Assembly (NCBI GenBank): GCA_964242925.1
Contig: CAXTBW010000029.1
Coordinates: 1 to 42,893, forward strand
DNA length: 42,893 nt
DNA from: LMUY01 sp964242925
GTDB taxonomy: Bacteria; Pseudomonadota; Alphaproteobacteria; Acetobacterales; Acetobacteraceae
Direction: 5' to 3'
Notes under the pieces: generated by a model
Databases searched by the model: none
The model's input: only the letters and a program-made list of their open reading frames with translations
Told to the model about the DNA's origin: nothing
Translations under genes and position numbers: made by a program
Part shown: positions 24,274 through 32,903 of the stretch, piece after piece
Layout: every line of letters begins with the position of its first letter
How positions within the stretch are numbered: the first letter of the stretch is position 1

Positions 24274-25837
24274 CCTGCTGGTCGGCGCCACAGCGCTAGC
24301 CGTGCCGTCCATTGGCCGCGCGGCCAGCGCCGACACGCTGATCTTCGTGCCGCAGGCGGACCTGGCGCAGCTCGACCCGGTGTGGGTCACCGCCTACGTC
24401 ACGCGCAACCACGCCTTCCTGGTGTTCGACACGCTGTACGGGCTGGACACGGACTACAATCCGCAGCCGCAGATGGTGGACGGCCACCTGGTGGAGGATG
24501 ACGGCAAACTCTGGACGCTGACCCTGCGTCCCGGGCTGAAGTTCCATGACGGCGCGCCCGTGCTGGCGCGGGACGCCGTTGCCAGCATCCGGCGATGGGC
24601 GTCGCGGGACGCGTTCGGCGCCTCGTTGCTGGCGGTGACCGACGAATTAGGCGCGCCCGACGACCGCACCATCCGCTTCCGGTTGAAGAAGCCGTTCCCT
24701 GCCCTGCCCTTGGCGCTCGGCCGCGGCAGCAACGCGATGTTGCCGGTGATGCCGGAGCGGCTGGCGAAAACGCCGGGCACGCAGCAGGTCACGGAGATGG
24801 TGGGCAGCGGGCCCTACCGCTTCATGGCCGACGAGCGAGTGGCGGGGTCGCGCGCGGTGTATCAGCGTTTCGACGGCTACGTGCCGCGGCCGTCCGGCAC
24901 GCCGAGCTTCACCGCCGGCCCGAAGATCGCGACCGTTCCGCGCATCGAGTGGCGCACCATCCCCGACCCGGCGACTGCGGCGGCGGCGCTGCAGGCCGGC
25001 GAGGTGGATTGGTGGGAGTCGCCGAGCGCGGACCTGCTGCCATCGCTGCGGCGCAACCGCGCGATCACGACCGAGATCATCGACCACGCCGGGAACATCG
25101 GCTTCCTGCGGCTGAACAGCCTGTATCCGCCGTTCGACAAACCGGCCGTGAAGCACGCGTTGCTGGGCGGGATCGACCAAGCGGACTTCATGGCCGCCGT
25201 GGTGGGGACCGACCCGGCGATGTGGCACGCGCCGGCCGGGGTGTTCACGCCGGGCACCCCGCTGGCGACGGATGTCGGCCTAGGCGTGTTCACCGGCGAG
25301 CGCGACTACGAGCGGGTGAAACGCGACTTGGCCGCGGCGGGCTACAACGGCGAGAAGGTGACGTTCCTTGCCGCGACCGACTTTCCAGCGATCAACGCGC
25401 TATGTGAAGTCAGCGCCGACATGTTTCGCAAGAGCGGGATCAACCTCGACTACCAGGCGCTGGACTGGGGCACGGTGACGAGCCGGCGCAACAGCCAGGA
25501 GCCGCCGGAGAAGGGCGGCTGGAACGCGCACTGCACCTACACCGCCGGGTATGACCTGCTGAACCCGGGGTCCAATCCATCGTTGAACGCGGTGGGGCGA
25601 CCGGGCTACGTCGGTTGGCCGACGGATGCCAAGCAGGCGGAGCTGCGCACGGCGTGGTTCGATGCGCCGGATTTGGAGAGTCAGCGAGCGATCTGCCGCG
25701 AGTTGCAGACGCGGTTCCTGGAGAACCCGGGCTACTTCCCGCTGGGACAATTCTTTCAGGCGACGGCGTATCGCGGCAATGTGAGTGGAATGCCGCGCGG
25801 GTCGTTCAGCCTGTTCTGGGGCATCAAGAAGGCCTGA
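24260..25837 (+). CDS. Family-5 ABC substrate-binding protein (peptide/opine type), orphan
   Basis: This 525-residue periplasmic binding protein begins with a twin-arginine-like leader (MRRRDLLVGA, cleavage near residue 23, GRAAS). It has the SBP_bac_5 layout: DPVWVTAYVTRNH, WTLTLRPGLKFHDG, then VGSGPYRF and a C-terminal lobe ending near SLFWGIKK. These proteins deliver peptides, opines or other amine compounds to an ABC permease, but no permease or ATPase gene follows. It overlaps the amidase by 14 bases and probably supplies the substrate of that operon. Confidence 0.9.
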   Translation: MRRRDLLVGATALAVPSIGRAASADTLIFVPQADLAQLDPVWVTAYVTRNHAFLVFDTLYGLDTDYNPQPQMVDGHLVEDDGKLWTLTLRPGLKFHDGAPVLARDAVASIRRWASRDAFGASLLAVTDELGAPDDRTIRFRLKKPFPALPLALGRGSNAMLPVMPERLAKTPGTQQVTEMVGSGPYRFMADERVAGSRAVYQRFDGYVPRPSGTPSFTAGPKIATVPRIEWRTIPDPATAAAALQAGEVDWWESPSADLLPSLRRNRAITTEIIDHAGNIGFLRLNSLYPPFDKPAVKHALLGGIDQADFMAAVVGTDPAMWHAPAGVFTPGTPLATDVGLGVFTGERDYERVKRDLAAAGYNGEKVTFLAATDFPAINALCEVSADMFRKSGINLDYQALDWGTVTSRRNSQEPPEKGGWNAHCTYTAGYDLLNPGSNPSLNAVGRPGYVGWPTDAKQAELRTAWFDAPDLESQRAICRELQTRFLENPGYFPLGQFFQATAYRGNVSGMPRGSFSLFWGIKKA

Positions 25838-25884
25838 GGACATTTAGCGCTATACCGGTGCGACAACATGCCCGATAAGCGTCC

Positions 25885-27081
25885 ATGTCAATTGTTACAA
25901 GGCTGGCGGCTGCATCAGGGCGCTCGAGGTCAGTCCGCACGACTGTTTCGCAGCACGGCAAGCGGCTTGCTTCCTTGGATGGGCTTAGAGGGATCGCAGC
26001 ACTTATCGTGGTGTGGCACCACTTCCTGTCTGCATTTGATGACCGATTGGTGCTCGAGAGGGCGTCGGACCCTCTCTGGATCAGCGACACGCCCCTCGAC
26101 TTGCTATGGAACGGGGCATTTGCGGTTGGCATTTTCTTCGTGCTCAGCGGTTTCGTTGTCTCGGCCTCGGCGAACAAGCGCGAAACGGGATTACCGGCGA
26201 CTTTGCTGTTTCGCTATCTTCGGCTCGCGTTGCCGGTGACCATCAGCATCATATTTGCCTGGGCGTTGCTATCGCTCATGCCGAACTTCGCCCATGAACT
26301 TGATGTGGCGCATCCCAGTTCGTGGCTGCGGGAGACCTACCAAGGTTGGATTCCCGGTTTCGGGCAGGCCCTTCTCGGCGGGTTGGTCAGAACCTTCCAA
26401 ACCGGGAGGTCCTTGTTCAACAATGCCGTATGGACGATGAAGATCGAGCTGATCGGGTCGTGTGGTTTGTATCTGATCTATCGCGTCAAGACGGTGAACA
26501 TCCGTGTCGCCATACTCATAGCGGTATCCTTTCTCGCGCCGGTGCTTCATCAAGCCCGTTATGATGGGTTCACCTTCGGGGCGCTGCTGTTCGAGGCGTT
26601 CGCCGCCGGCCGGCTGCCGAACCGGCTGCCCAATGCGCTGTTCGCAACGGGCATCTTTATCGGCGCCTTTGGTATCGGGTTTCCCAACCGAGTGGGCCTG
26701 CCTCGCTTGCCGGGCGCCTTGACCATCGGCGAACCGGGCGGGCTAATTTATCCAGTCGCCGCGACCCTAGTCGTATACGGTTGCATCCAGTCCGCCACGA
26801 TCAGCAAGGCGTTGTCGCATGTCGCCGCGCAGTTCCTAGGAAGAGTGTCGTTCCCGCTTTACCTTGTGCACGTTCCACTGATCTACACGGTGTTCTGCTG
26901 GCTACGGCTTAGCATTCCTGAGGATTTGCATCCGGTCCTGGCGCTGGGTGCTGTTTTCTTTCCGACCTGCCTGGTCGTGGCTTATTTTGGCGCAGTGCTG
27001 GTCGACGAGAAGATACTCGAATGGATCCGGCTATCGCGCCGATCGGTCAAAAGGCTGCCCGCGGAGCTCACCAAAGTCTGA
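25885..27081 (+). CDS. Acyltransferase 3 (OafA/NolL-type) membrane protein, low GC
   Basis: This 398-residue inner-membrane protein starts with the family motif SLDGLRGIAALIVVWHHF (residues about 30-47; the Arg and HH are the expected active-site residues), followed by FFVLSGFVVS and about ten hydrophobic segments. Such enzymes transfer acetyl groups to surface polysaccharides or lipids. Base composition is clearly lower than in neighbours: a hand count of 26461-26520 gives 28 G+C of 60. No strong ribosome site precedes the ATG. It stands alone between the binding-protein gene and a convergent small gene, so recent acquisition is likely. Confidence 0.88.
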   Translation: MSIVTRLAAASGRSRSVRTTVSQHGKRLASLDGLRGIAALIVVWHHFLSAFDDRLVLERASDPLWISDTPLDLLWNGAFAVGIFFVLSGFVVSASANKRETGLPATLLFRYLRLALPVTISIIFAWALLSLMPNFAHELDVAHPSSWLRETYQGWIPGFGQALLGGLVRTFQTGRSLFNNAVWTMKIELIGSCGLYLIYRVKTVNIRVAILIAVSFLAPVLHQARYDGFTFGALLFEAFAAGRLPNRLPNALFATGIFIGAFGIGFPNRVGLPRLPGALTIGEPGGLIYPVAATLVVYGCIQSATISKALSHVAAQFLGRVSFPLYLVHVPLIYTVFCWLRLSIPEDLHPVLALGAVFFPTCLVVAYFGAVLVDEKILEWIRLSRRSVKRLPAELTKV

Positions 27082-27108
27082 CGTCGGGCTCCGGCCTGTT
27101 CTGAGCGA

Positions 27109-27411
27109 TCAAGAAGGCTTGGCGAGCAGTTCGGTCGCGATCGCGGTCCACTCGTCTTGCAGGGGGATGGCGGCGACCGGGCGGCGGGCGCGGCGGTACC
27201 AGTAGGCGGCGTTGTCCGGATCGCCCTCCACGCGATGGAGGTGGGCGTGCACCAAGTCGCAGGCCGGGTCGCCCTCGCGTTGCTGAACGCATTCATGTGC
27301 GCGTGTCCAGTCTCGCTTGGCGGCCCACCATAGCGCCTGGAGCGCCAAGTCGAGTTGCGGCGGTGGTTCGGGATTGGCGAAGGTGGCGCGGAAGGTGGGG
27401 AGGTCGGACAT
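27109..27411 (-). CDS. Small conserved hypothetical protein
   Basis: This 100-residue protein has a central helix-rich segment (LDLALQALWWAAKRDW, residues about 20-35) and HAHLHRVEGDPDNAAYWYRRA (about 54-74), a pattern I recognise from short hypothetical proteins in Rhizobiales and Acetobacteraceae. It looks like a single TPR-like helical pair, but this is only an impression. There is no signal peptide. AAGG lies about 10 bases before the ATG. It converges on the acyltransferase gene. Its function is unknown. Confidence 0.7.
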   Translation of the reverse strand: MSDLPTFRATFANPEPPPQLDLALQALWWAAKRDWTRAHECVQQREGDPACDLVHAHLHRVEGDPDNAAYWYRRARRPVAAIPLQDEWTAIATELLAKPS

Positions 27412-27512
27412 TTCAGCGGCGCCTTTCGAGCGGGGAGTTCAACTGGTTCGCCCAGCGCGTCAACGAGTATGGCGGCTTGGGTGGCTTGGCGGCGGATTGA
27501 GGTCGGCCAGTT

Positions 27513-27545
27513 CCACGTCGATCTCGTCAAGCCCGGCATGACAAG
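27513..27545 (+). repeat. Dispersed intergenic repeat, degenerate arm
   Basis: GTCAAGCCCGGCATGAC at 27526-27542 is the core of the repeat family also found at 9172, 20356 and 32904. Only one arm is clear. It lies in the 223-bp gene-free stretch 27412-27634, in which I see no other feature. Confidence 0.5.
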
Positions 27546-27634
27546 ACTTACGTTCGTTGCAAATCTGCCTGGATCAGAAGCGCTGGCTCTACTCGGTTCG
27601 GGAACGCTTTCACAGTTGTTGGCGCGTTCTGCCG

Positions 27635-28711
27635 TCAGGTCGCGGCCGGGTAGTCGGCGTAGCCGGTCTCGCCGCCGACATACCAAGTGTCGATGTCGTC
27701 GGACGCCAACGGCAGCCGCCTGGCGAAGCGCTGCGGCAGGTCGGGGTTGGCGATGAACGGCCGGCCGAACGAGATCGCGTCCGCTTGGCCGGCATCCAAC
27801 GTCGCCTGACCCTTGGCGTCGTCGTAGTCGGAGTTCAGGACGAAGGCGCCTTTGAATGCCTTGCGCATCAGGGGCGCCACGGGCGGGCGTTCGGCCTTGC
27901 CGTTGGTGCCGTCGAAGTCCGGTTCGCGCACTTCCAGGAAGGCGATGCCCAGCTCGGACAGCGCGGTGGCTGCGGCCTCGAACAGCGGCGCGGGGTTGCT
28001 GTCGTTCACGCCCTGGCGCTCCTCGTTCGGCGACAGGCGGACGGAGGTCCGGTCGGCGCCAACCTCGACGGCGAGGGCTGCAGCGGCCTGGCGCAGGAAG
28101 CGGATGCGGTTCTCGATCGGGCCGCCGTATTCGTCGGTGCGGAAGTTCGAGTTGTCGCGCAGGAACTGGTCGATCAGGTAGCCGTTCGCGGCATGGAGTT
28201 GCACGCCGTCGAAGCCAGCCTCCAGGGCGCGGCGCGCGGCGGCGCGGTAGTCGTCCAGGACGCCGTTGATGTCGCCCTGCGTCATAGGCCTGGCTTGGAC
28301 GTAGGGTTGCTTGCCCTCGTAGGTCCGCGCGAGCCCCGTCATCGTCGTCGCCGACGCGGACACCGGTTGGCCGCGACCGGGCAGGCTCGGGTGCACGATG
28401 CGGCCCATGTGCCAGAGCTGCGACACGATCAGTCCGCCCGCCTCGTGCACCGCCGCGGTGATCGGCTTCCAGGCGTCCACCTGGGCCTGCGTCCAGATGC
28501 CGGGGGCGTAGGGCCAGCCGAGCCCCTGCGGGCTGATCCCGGTCGCCTCGGAGATGATCAGCCCGGCTCCGGCGCGCTGCCGGTAGTAGTCGATCATGAT
28601 CGGGGTTGGCACGTGATCCATCGTGCTGCGCGCCCGGGTCAGCGGCGCCATGAGGATGCGGTTTGGCGCGGCGATGGCGCCCAGGCGGATCGGGTCGAAG
28701 AGCGAAGGCAT
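27635..28711 (-). CDS. Old Yellow Enzyme family alkene reductase (NemA-like)
   Basis: This 358-residue FMN TIM-barrel oxidoreductase reduces activated C=C bonds or nitro compounds with NAD(P)H. It begins MPSLFDPIRLGA and shows MAPLTRARS, SEATGISPQGLGWP, QLWHMGR, HAANGYLIDQFL (substrate-binding His and Asn), RTDEYGG and, near the end, SFGRPFIANPDLP. The ATG at 28711 follows GGAG by 6 bases; the frame to 28927 overlaps the upstream gene. It lies 13 bases after the phosphoribosyltransferase stop and is the last gene of that operon. Confidence 0.93.
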   Translation of the reverse strand: MPSLFDPIRLGAIAAPNRILMAPLTRARSTMDHVPTPIMIDYYRQRAGAGLIISEATGISPQGLGWPYAPGIWTQAQVDAWKPITAAVHEAGGLIVSQLWHMGRIVHPSLPGRGQPVSASATTMTGLARTYEGKQPYVQARPMTQGDINGVLDDYRAAARRALEAGFDGVQLHAANGYLIDQFLRDNSNFRTDEYGGPIENRIRFLRQAAAALAVEVGADRTSVRLSPNEERQGVNDSNPAPLFEAAATALSELGIAFLEVREPDFDGTNGKAERPPVAPLMRKAFKGAFVLNSDYDDAKGQATLDAGQADAISFGRPFIANPDLPQRFARRLPLASDDIDTWYVGGETGYADYPAAT

Positions 28712-28724
28712 GAGACACTCCAGG

Positions 28725-29483
28725 CTATTGCGCGTCATGTAGGTCGCCAGCGGCGCCGCCCAAGTTGTCGCGACATCGCTGATAGGTGGGATCGGCGTCC
28801 AGGCCAGGCGCCCATCCCGCTCCGGCGCGGCGGAGCAAGGGGGTGGCGAAGGCTGCGGCCACGGGCAACGCGCGTGGCCAGCTGGCGCGCCAGCGCTCGC
28901 CCTGCTGCATGGCGACCGCCAGCCCAACCGGCTCGATCCCCGCGGCGCGCAGCAGGGCCAGGCCGGCGAGCGCGGAGCTGCCGGTGCTGATCACATCGTC
29001 CACCAACAGAATGCGGCGGCCACGCAGGCGCGGCAGCAACCGCGGGTCGAGCCACATCCGGCGAGCGATGTTGGCGCCTTGCGCCGGGCTGGTGATGGAG
29101 CGGAGCGGCGCCGACAGGGCGTCGTCGTACCAGATCTTCCGCGTGGTGGAGGGCGCCGCCCACGAGCCATGGCCCAGCGCGCGGGCGACCGCAGCGCCGA
29201 CGACGTGGCCGAGGGTGGGAAGACCGACCACCACGTCCGGCCGCAGCGCCGCCGCCGCCTGGGCGGTCCATTCGGCCAGTTGGTCCAGCACGGCGAAGGA
29301 CGCCTGGTTGGCGATCAGCCCGGCCACCGCGAACGCGCCGAAGTCCCGCAGCGGCAGCGGCAGCGTGCGGCCGTCCGGCATCGGCGCCGGGTAGCTGAAA
29401 CGGTAATGGTCGCGAGCGGGCCGGGCGGCGCGGAACGCCTGCCAGTACTGCGGCGTCAGGCGCGCTGCAGCAGGTCGCCCCAC
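28725..29483 (-). CDS. Phosphoribosyltransferase family protein
   Basis: The protein of about 252 residues is a type I phosphoribosyltransferase: the PRPP loop ILLVDDVISTGSSALAG is complete, and VVVGLPTLGHVVGAAVA forms the preceding strand. YDDALSAPLRSITSP lies in the flexible-loop region. The acceptor base is unknown. No ATG fits the N terminus. I took the GTG at 29483, which overlaps the Fe-S gene by 28 bases; a CTG at 29459 sharing CTGA with the Fe-S stop would give 244 residues. In the same operon purC supports a link to purine metabolism, but that is inference. Confidence 0.78.
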   Translation of the reverse strand: MGRPAAARLTPQYWQAFRAARPARDHYRFSYPAPMPDGRTLPLPLRDFGAFAVAGLIANQASFAVLDQLAEWTAQAAAALRPDVVVGLPTLGHVVGAAVARALGHGSWAAPSTTRKIWYDDALSAPLRSITSPAQGANIARRMWLDPRLLPRLRGRRILLVDDVISTGSSALAGLALLRAAGIEPVGLAVAMQQGERWRASWPRALPVAAAFATPLLRRAGAGWAPGLDADPTYQRCRDNLGGAAGDLHDAQ

Positions 29484-30778
29484 ACCACCTCGCGCAATAC
29501 GTCCAACTTGGCGCCGTGTGCGGCCAGCGTGTCCCCGGCCTCGGCGAGGATCGCGTCGACGTCGCCCAGCAGGGCGTACTGCTTGAACAAATCGGCGTGG
29601 CGGATGCCCATGGCCTCGCCCAGCAGCTCCATCGCGTTGATGATTTCGAACGAGACATCGGGGGAGAACTGCACCAGTTCGCGGTGACAGGCGTGGTAGA
29701 CGGTGGCCAGCGTGGTGACGCCGGCGGCTGCTGCGGCGGCGAACTCCTGCTCCCGCAAGGCGCGCTTGAAGTCCGGCAGCACGGACAGCGCGTTGGACAT
29801 CACGCCGGCGCGGGGGACGTCCAACTCGACCAGCTCCACGCCGGGGATGGCGGCCAGGATGGCGCGAACGGCGCGGGTCACCGCCGGGTGGCCGGGCCGC
29901 TCGTTGAGCGCGACGCGTTTGTGGACGGGGTGGCGGATCAGCGGGCGCAGATCGTCCAGGCGTTCGGCAAGGTATTCGTAGAACGCGTCGAACGCGAACG
30001 GCGCGGCGCCGCCTTGCATCGCGGTGTAGGTGGGCAGCGCGATCTCGCCGAACTGCACCTGGCAACTCGGGCACCACGAGAGCACGCGGACGGCGCCCGG
30101 CGCGGCCAGCTTGCCGATGGTGTTGAGGGCGATGCGGTCGGCGCCCGGGGTGTCGCCGGTGCGGAACTGGATGACGCCGCAGCAATGCGACACGCCGCCC
30201 ATCACCTCGTAGCGCACCCCCAGGCGGTCCAGCACGTCGAGGCAGATGAGCGCGATGTGCGGCGTTTTGAGGATGTTGCAGCCGGTGTAGAACACCAGGT
30301 CGGGCGTTTGCTCCCGGGCGCCTCGGGCGCGCGACGGGCTGACGCGGGCGAGCAGCGCGGGCGACAGTTGCAGGCGGGCCAGTGCGCGCGAGCTCTGCGC
30401 CAGCGCGGTGAATCCGGCGGTGGCCTGCGCCGCGGCGGCGGCGGAGTCGGCGCGGCGGCGCGCTGTTGCGCGGGCGACATACATCATGAAGCGCGGGTTC
30501 ACGCCGTAGTCGCAGGCGGGGATGCACAGGCCGCTGCCGCTGCACACGTCGGTCCAGCGCCGGGCGTTTGCGCTGCCCTCGCCGCCGGCGATCAGGTCCA
30601 GCACGCTGCGGACCACCGCCGGTTTATCGGACGCGTCGACGCCGCCGGGCAGCGCCATCGGGCAGGCGTCGACGCAGGCGCCGCACGCGACGCAGGCGTC
30701 CAGGATGTCAGTCTGCACGCGCGCGGCGAAAGCGCCGGCGAACGCCTCGCGGGTTTCGGCGGGGGAGGCGTGGGTCAT
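29456..30778 (-). CDS. Fe-S oxidoreductase with CCG domains (HdrD/GlcF-like)
   Basis: This 440-residue protein starts with a ferredoxin-type motif, C29-C32-C35-C39 (CVACGACVDAC). A second motif at C79-C85-C89 (CSGSGLCIPAC) has Ser at position 82 where a Cys is expected. Two cysteine-rich CCG-like regions follow, with FYTGCNILKTPH, SHCCGVIQF, CPSCQ and HACHRE, as in heterodisulfide reductase and glycolate or lactate oxidase subunits. It probably passes electrons from a soluble partner. The ATG overlaps the CoA-transferase stop. No flavoprotein partner is adjacent apart from the OYE gene downstream. Confidence 0.88.
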   Translation of the reverse strand: MTHASPAETREAFAGAFAARVQTDILDACVACGACVDACPMALPGGVDASDKPAVVRSVLDLIAGGEGSANARRWTDVCSGSGLCIPACDYGVNPRFMMYVARATARRRADSAAAAAQATAGFTALAQSSRALARLQLSPALLARVSPSRARGAREQTPDLVFYTGCNILKTPHIALICLDVLDRLGVRYEVMGGVSHCCGVIQFRTGDTPGADRIALNTIGKLAAPGAVRVLSWCPSCQVQFGEIALPTYTAMQGGAAPFAFDAFYEYLAERLDDLRPLIRHPVHKRVALNERPGHPAVTRAVRAILAAIPGVELVELDVPRAGVMSNALSVLPDFKRALREQEFAAAAAAGVTTLATVYHACHRELVQFSPDVSFEIINAMELLGEAMGIRHADLFKQYALLGDVDAILAEAGDTLAAHGAKLDVLREVVWGDLLQRA

Positions 30779-31902
30779 TCCGGGCGCTCCAGCAGCGCGT
30801 TGTGCTGACCCAGGGCGGGGGCGCCGTGGCTGGAGCGCGGCCGCTCGCGGTCGAACGAGATCGGCAGGCCGACCAGGGTCAGCCCGGTGTCGTCGAAATG
30901 CTGCAGCAGCCCGGTGGCGGCCAACTGCTCGGTCTGCGCCAGTTCGCCGATATCGTTGACCGGGGACACGGGGACGCCGGCGGCGTCGAAGGCGGCCAGC
31001 CAGTCGGCCCGGGTGCGGGTGCGCAGCGTTTCGGCGATCAGGACGACGAGCGTCGGCCGGTTGGCGTTGCGCTGGGCGCCGGTGACGAAGCGCGGGTCCG
31101 CGGCCCATTCGGGGTGCCCCAGCACCTTGGCGCAGCGGGCCCACAGCCGATCGTTGCCGGCGGCCAGGCAGAACGGCGCGTCGGATGCCTCGAACACCTG
31201 GTAGGGGGTGATGACGGTGGAGGCCGTGCCGTGGCGCTGCGGCACGTCGCCGTTGGCGAGGTGGCCGTTGAGCTGGCCCTCGACCCAGAACGCCGCCGTC
31301 TCGAACAGCGACGTGTCGACCAGGCAGCCGCGGCCGGTCAGCTCGCGGCGGCGCAATGCGGCCAGGGCGCCGATGACGCAGAACAGCCCCGTGGCCTTGT
31401 CGTTGATCGAGGCGCCGCAGAAGGTCGGGGGGCCGTCGGCCTGGCCGGTGATCGACATCATGCCGCCATAGGCCTGCAGCAGCGGGTCGAAGCCGGGGCT
31501 CATGCGCAGCGGGCCGGTATAGCCGAACGCCCAGATCGAGCAGTAGATCAGCCTTGGGTGGCGCGCGAGCATGGCTTCCGGGCCGATGCCGGCGGCTTCG
31601 ACAACGCCGGGTCGCAGGTTCTGGATCAACACGTCGGCGGTGGCGGCGAGGCGGTGCAGCGCGTCGACGTCGGCTGGGCGTTTGATATCGAGCGTGACCG
31701 ACTGCTTGTTGCGGTTCTGGCCGTGGAAATAGAGAGAGGTGTCGCCGGCGAAGGGCGGACCCCAGGCGCGCGCGTCGTCGCCGCCGTCCGGCTTCTCCAC
31801 CTTGATGACGTTCGCGCCCAGGTCGGCGAGCACGACGCCGGCAAGCGGCGCGGCGAGCGCCTGGCCGATCTCGATGACTGTCACGCCTTCCAACGGCTTC
31901 AT
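30775..31902 (-). CDS. Class III CoA-transferase (CaiB/BaiF family)
   Basis: This 375-residue enzyme transfers CoA between carboxylic acids. It shows the full family pattern: GVTVIEIGQALAAPLAG, ADLGANVIKVEKP, ARAWGPPF, NRNKQSVTLDIK, LIQNLRPGV, then FDPLLQAYGG and SINDKATG around the catalytic Asp region. The C-terminal part has GVPVSPVNDIGEL. Substrates cannot be read from the sequence. It overlaps purC upstream (ATGA at 31899-31902) and the Fe-S gene downstream by 4 bases, so it is tightly coupled to both. Confidence 0.93.
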   Translation of the reverse strand: MKPLEGVTVIEIGQALAAPLAGVVLADLGANVIKVEKPDGGDDARAWGPPFAGDTSLYFHGQNRNKQSVTLDIKRPADVDALHRLAATADVLIQNLRPGVVEAAGIGPEAMLARHPRLIYCSIWAFGYTGPLRMSPGFDPLLQAYGGMMSITGQADGPPTFCGASINDKATGLFCVIGALAALRRRELTGRGCLVDTSLFETAAFWVEGQLNGHLANGDVPQRHGTASTVITPYQVFEASDAPFCLAAGNDRLWARCAKVLGHPEWAADPRFVTGAQRNANRPTLVVLIAETLRTRTRADWLAAFDAAGVPVSPVNDIGELAQTEQLAATGLLQHFDDTGLTLVGLPISFDRERPRSSHGAPALGQHNALLERPE

Positions 31903-32879
31903 CCGGTGAACAGCGCGCGAAGGTTCGCCCTAATGCGATCCAGCACCGGACGGTCGTCCGTCGGCAGTTCGAACTGCAGGCCGGTGATCGTCTCGAACGC
32001 TTCGATATACACGGCGGCGGTCGCCAGGATCACGTCGTCCGGGATGACCGGTATGTCGTCATGATACGGGTCGCAGCGCGCCACCACCCAGCTGCGGACG
32101 AAATCCTTGTCGAAGCTCTCGGGGGGCTCGCCGGCGGCGAAGCGGGCCTCGTAGCTCTTGGCCTTCCAGTAGCGGCTGCTGTCCGGGGTGTGGATCTCGT
32201 CGGCGAGCACGATGCGGCCGTTCTTGTCGGCGCCGAACTCGTATTTTGTGTCCGCCAGGATCAGGCCGCGTTCGGCCGCCATGGCCTGCCCACGCGTGAA
32301 CAGCGCCAGCGCGCGGTCGGCGAGCAGCGCCCATTGGTCCGAGGTCAGCAGGCCCTGCGCCACGATCGCGTCCGGTGTAAGGGGCGCGTCGTGCCCGCCA
32401 TCGGCGGCCTTGCTGGTCGGCGTCAGGATCGGGTGCGGCAGGCGCTGGTTGTCGCGCATGCCGTCTGGCAACCGGATGCCGTACATGTCGCGCCGACCGT
32501 CCTTGTACATGGTCAGCACGGACGTGCCGGTGGCGCCGGCGAGGTAGCCGCGCACGACGATTTCGACCGGCAGGATGTCGAGGCGCTGGCCGATCACGAC
32601 GTTCGGGTCGGGGTAGTCCAGGACGTGGTTTGGGCAGATGTCGCGCGTCGCCTCGAACCAGAACCGGGCAGTCTGGGTGAGCACCTGGCCCTTGAACGGG
32701 ACGGCGCAGAGGATGCGGTCGAACGCGCTCAGGCGGTCGGTGGCGATGATGACGCGGCGGTTATCCGGCAGGTCGTAGTTGTCGCGAACCTTGCCGCTAT
32801 AGTGGTTCGGCAGTTCGGGGATGGTGGCGGCGCCCAGGATGCGACCGGCGTAGGGGCGAAGTTGCTCCGCGTTCACCAT
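31899..32879 (-). CDS. purC: SAICAR synthase (phosphoribosylaminoimidazole-succinocarboxamide synthase)
   Basis: This 326-residue purine-biosynthesis enzyme condenses CAIR with aspartate using ATP. GKVRDNYDL (residues about 29-37), TDRLSAFDRIL, VVRGYLAGATGTS, LADTKYEFG and DEIHTPDSSRYW are the family motifs. The length is that of the long, yeast-like PurC type rather than the 240-residue form. The ATG at 32879 was chosen because the upstream extension to 32966 is encoded by an intergenic repeat. It heads an operon with a CoA-transferase, an Fe-S protein and a phosphoribosyltransferase. Whether this is the only purC of the genome is unknown. Confidence 0.95.
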   Translation of the reverse strand: MVNAEQLRPYAGRILGAATIPELPNHYSGKVRDNYDLPDNRRVIIATDRLSAFDRILCAVPFKGQVLTQTARFWFEATRDICPNHVLDYPDPNVVIGQRLDILPVEIVVRGYLAGATGTSVLTMYKDGRRDMYGIRLPDGMRDNQRLPHPILTPTSKAADGGHDAPLTPDAIVAQGLLTSDQWALLADRALALFTRGQAMAAERGLILADTKYEFGADKNGRIVLADEIHTPDSSRYWKAKSYEARFAAGEPPESFDKDFVRSWVVARCDPYHDDIPVIPDDVILATAAVYIEAFETITGLQFELPTDDRPVLDRIRANLRALFTG

Positions 32880-32903
32880 GTTGGCGGGCTGCAGATATGG
32901 GTG

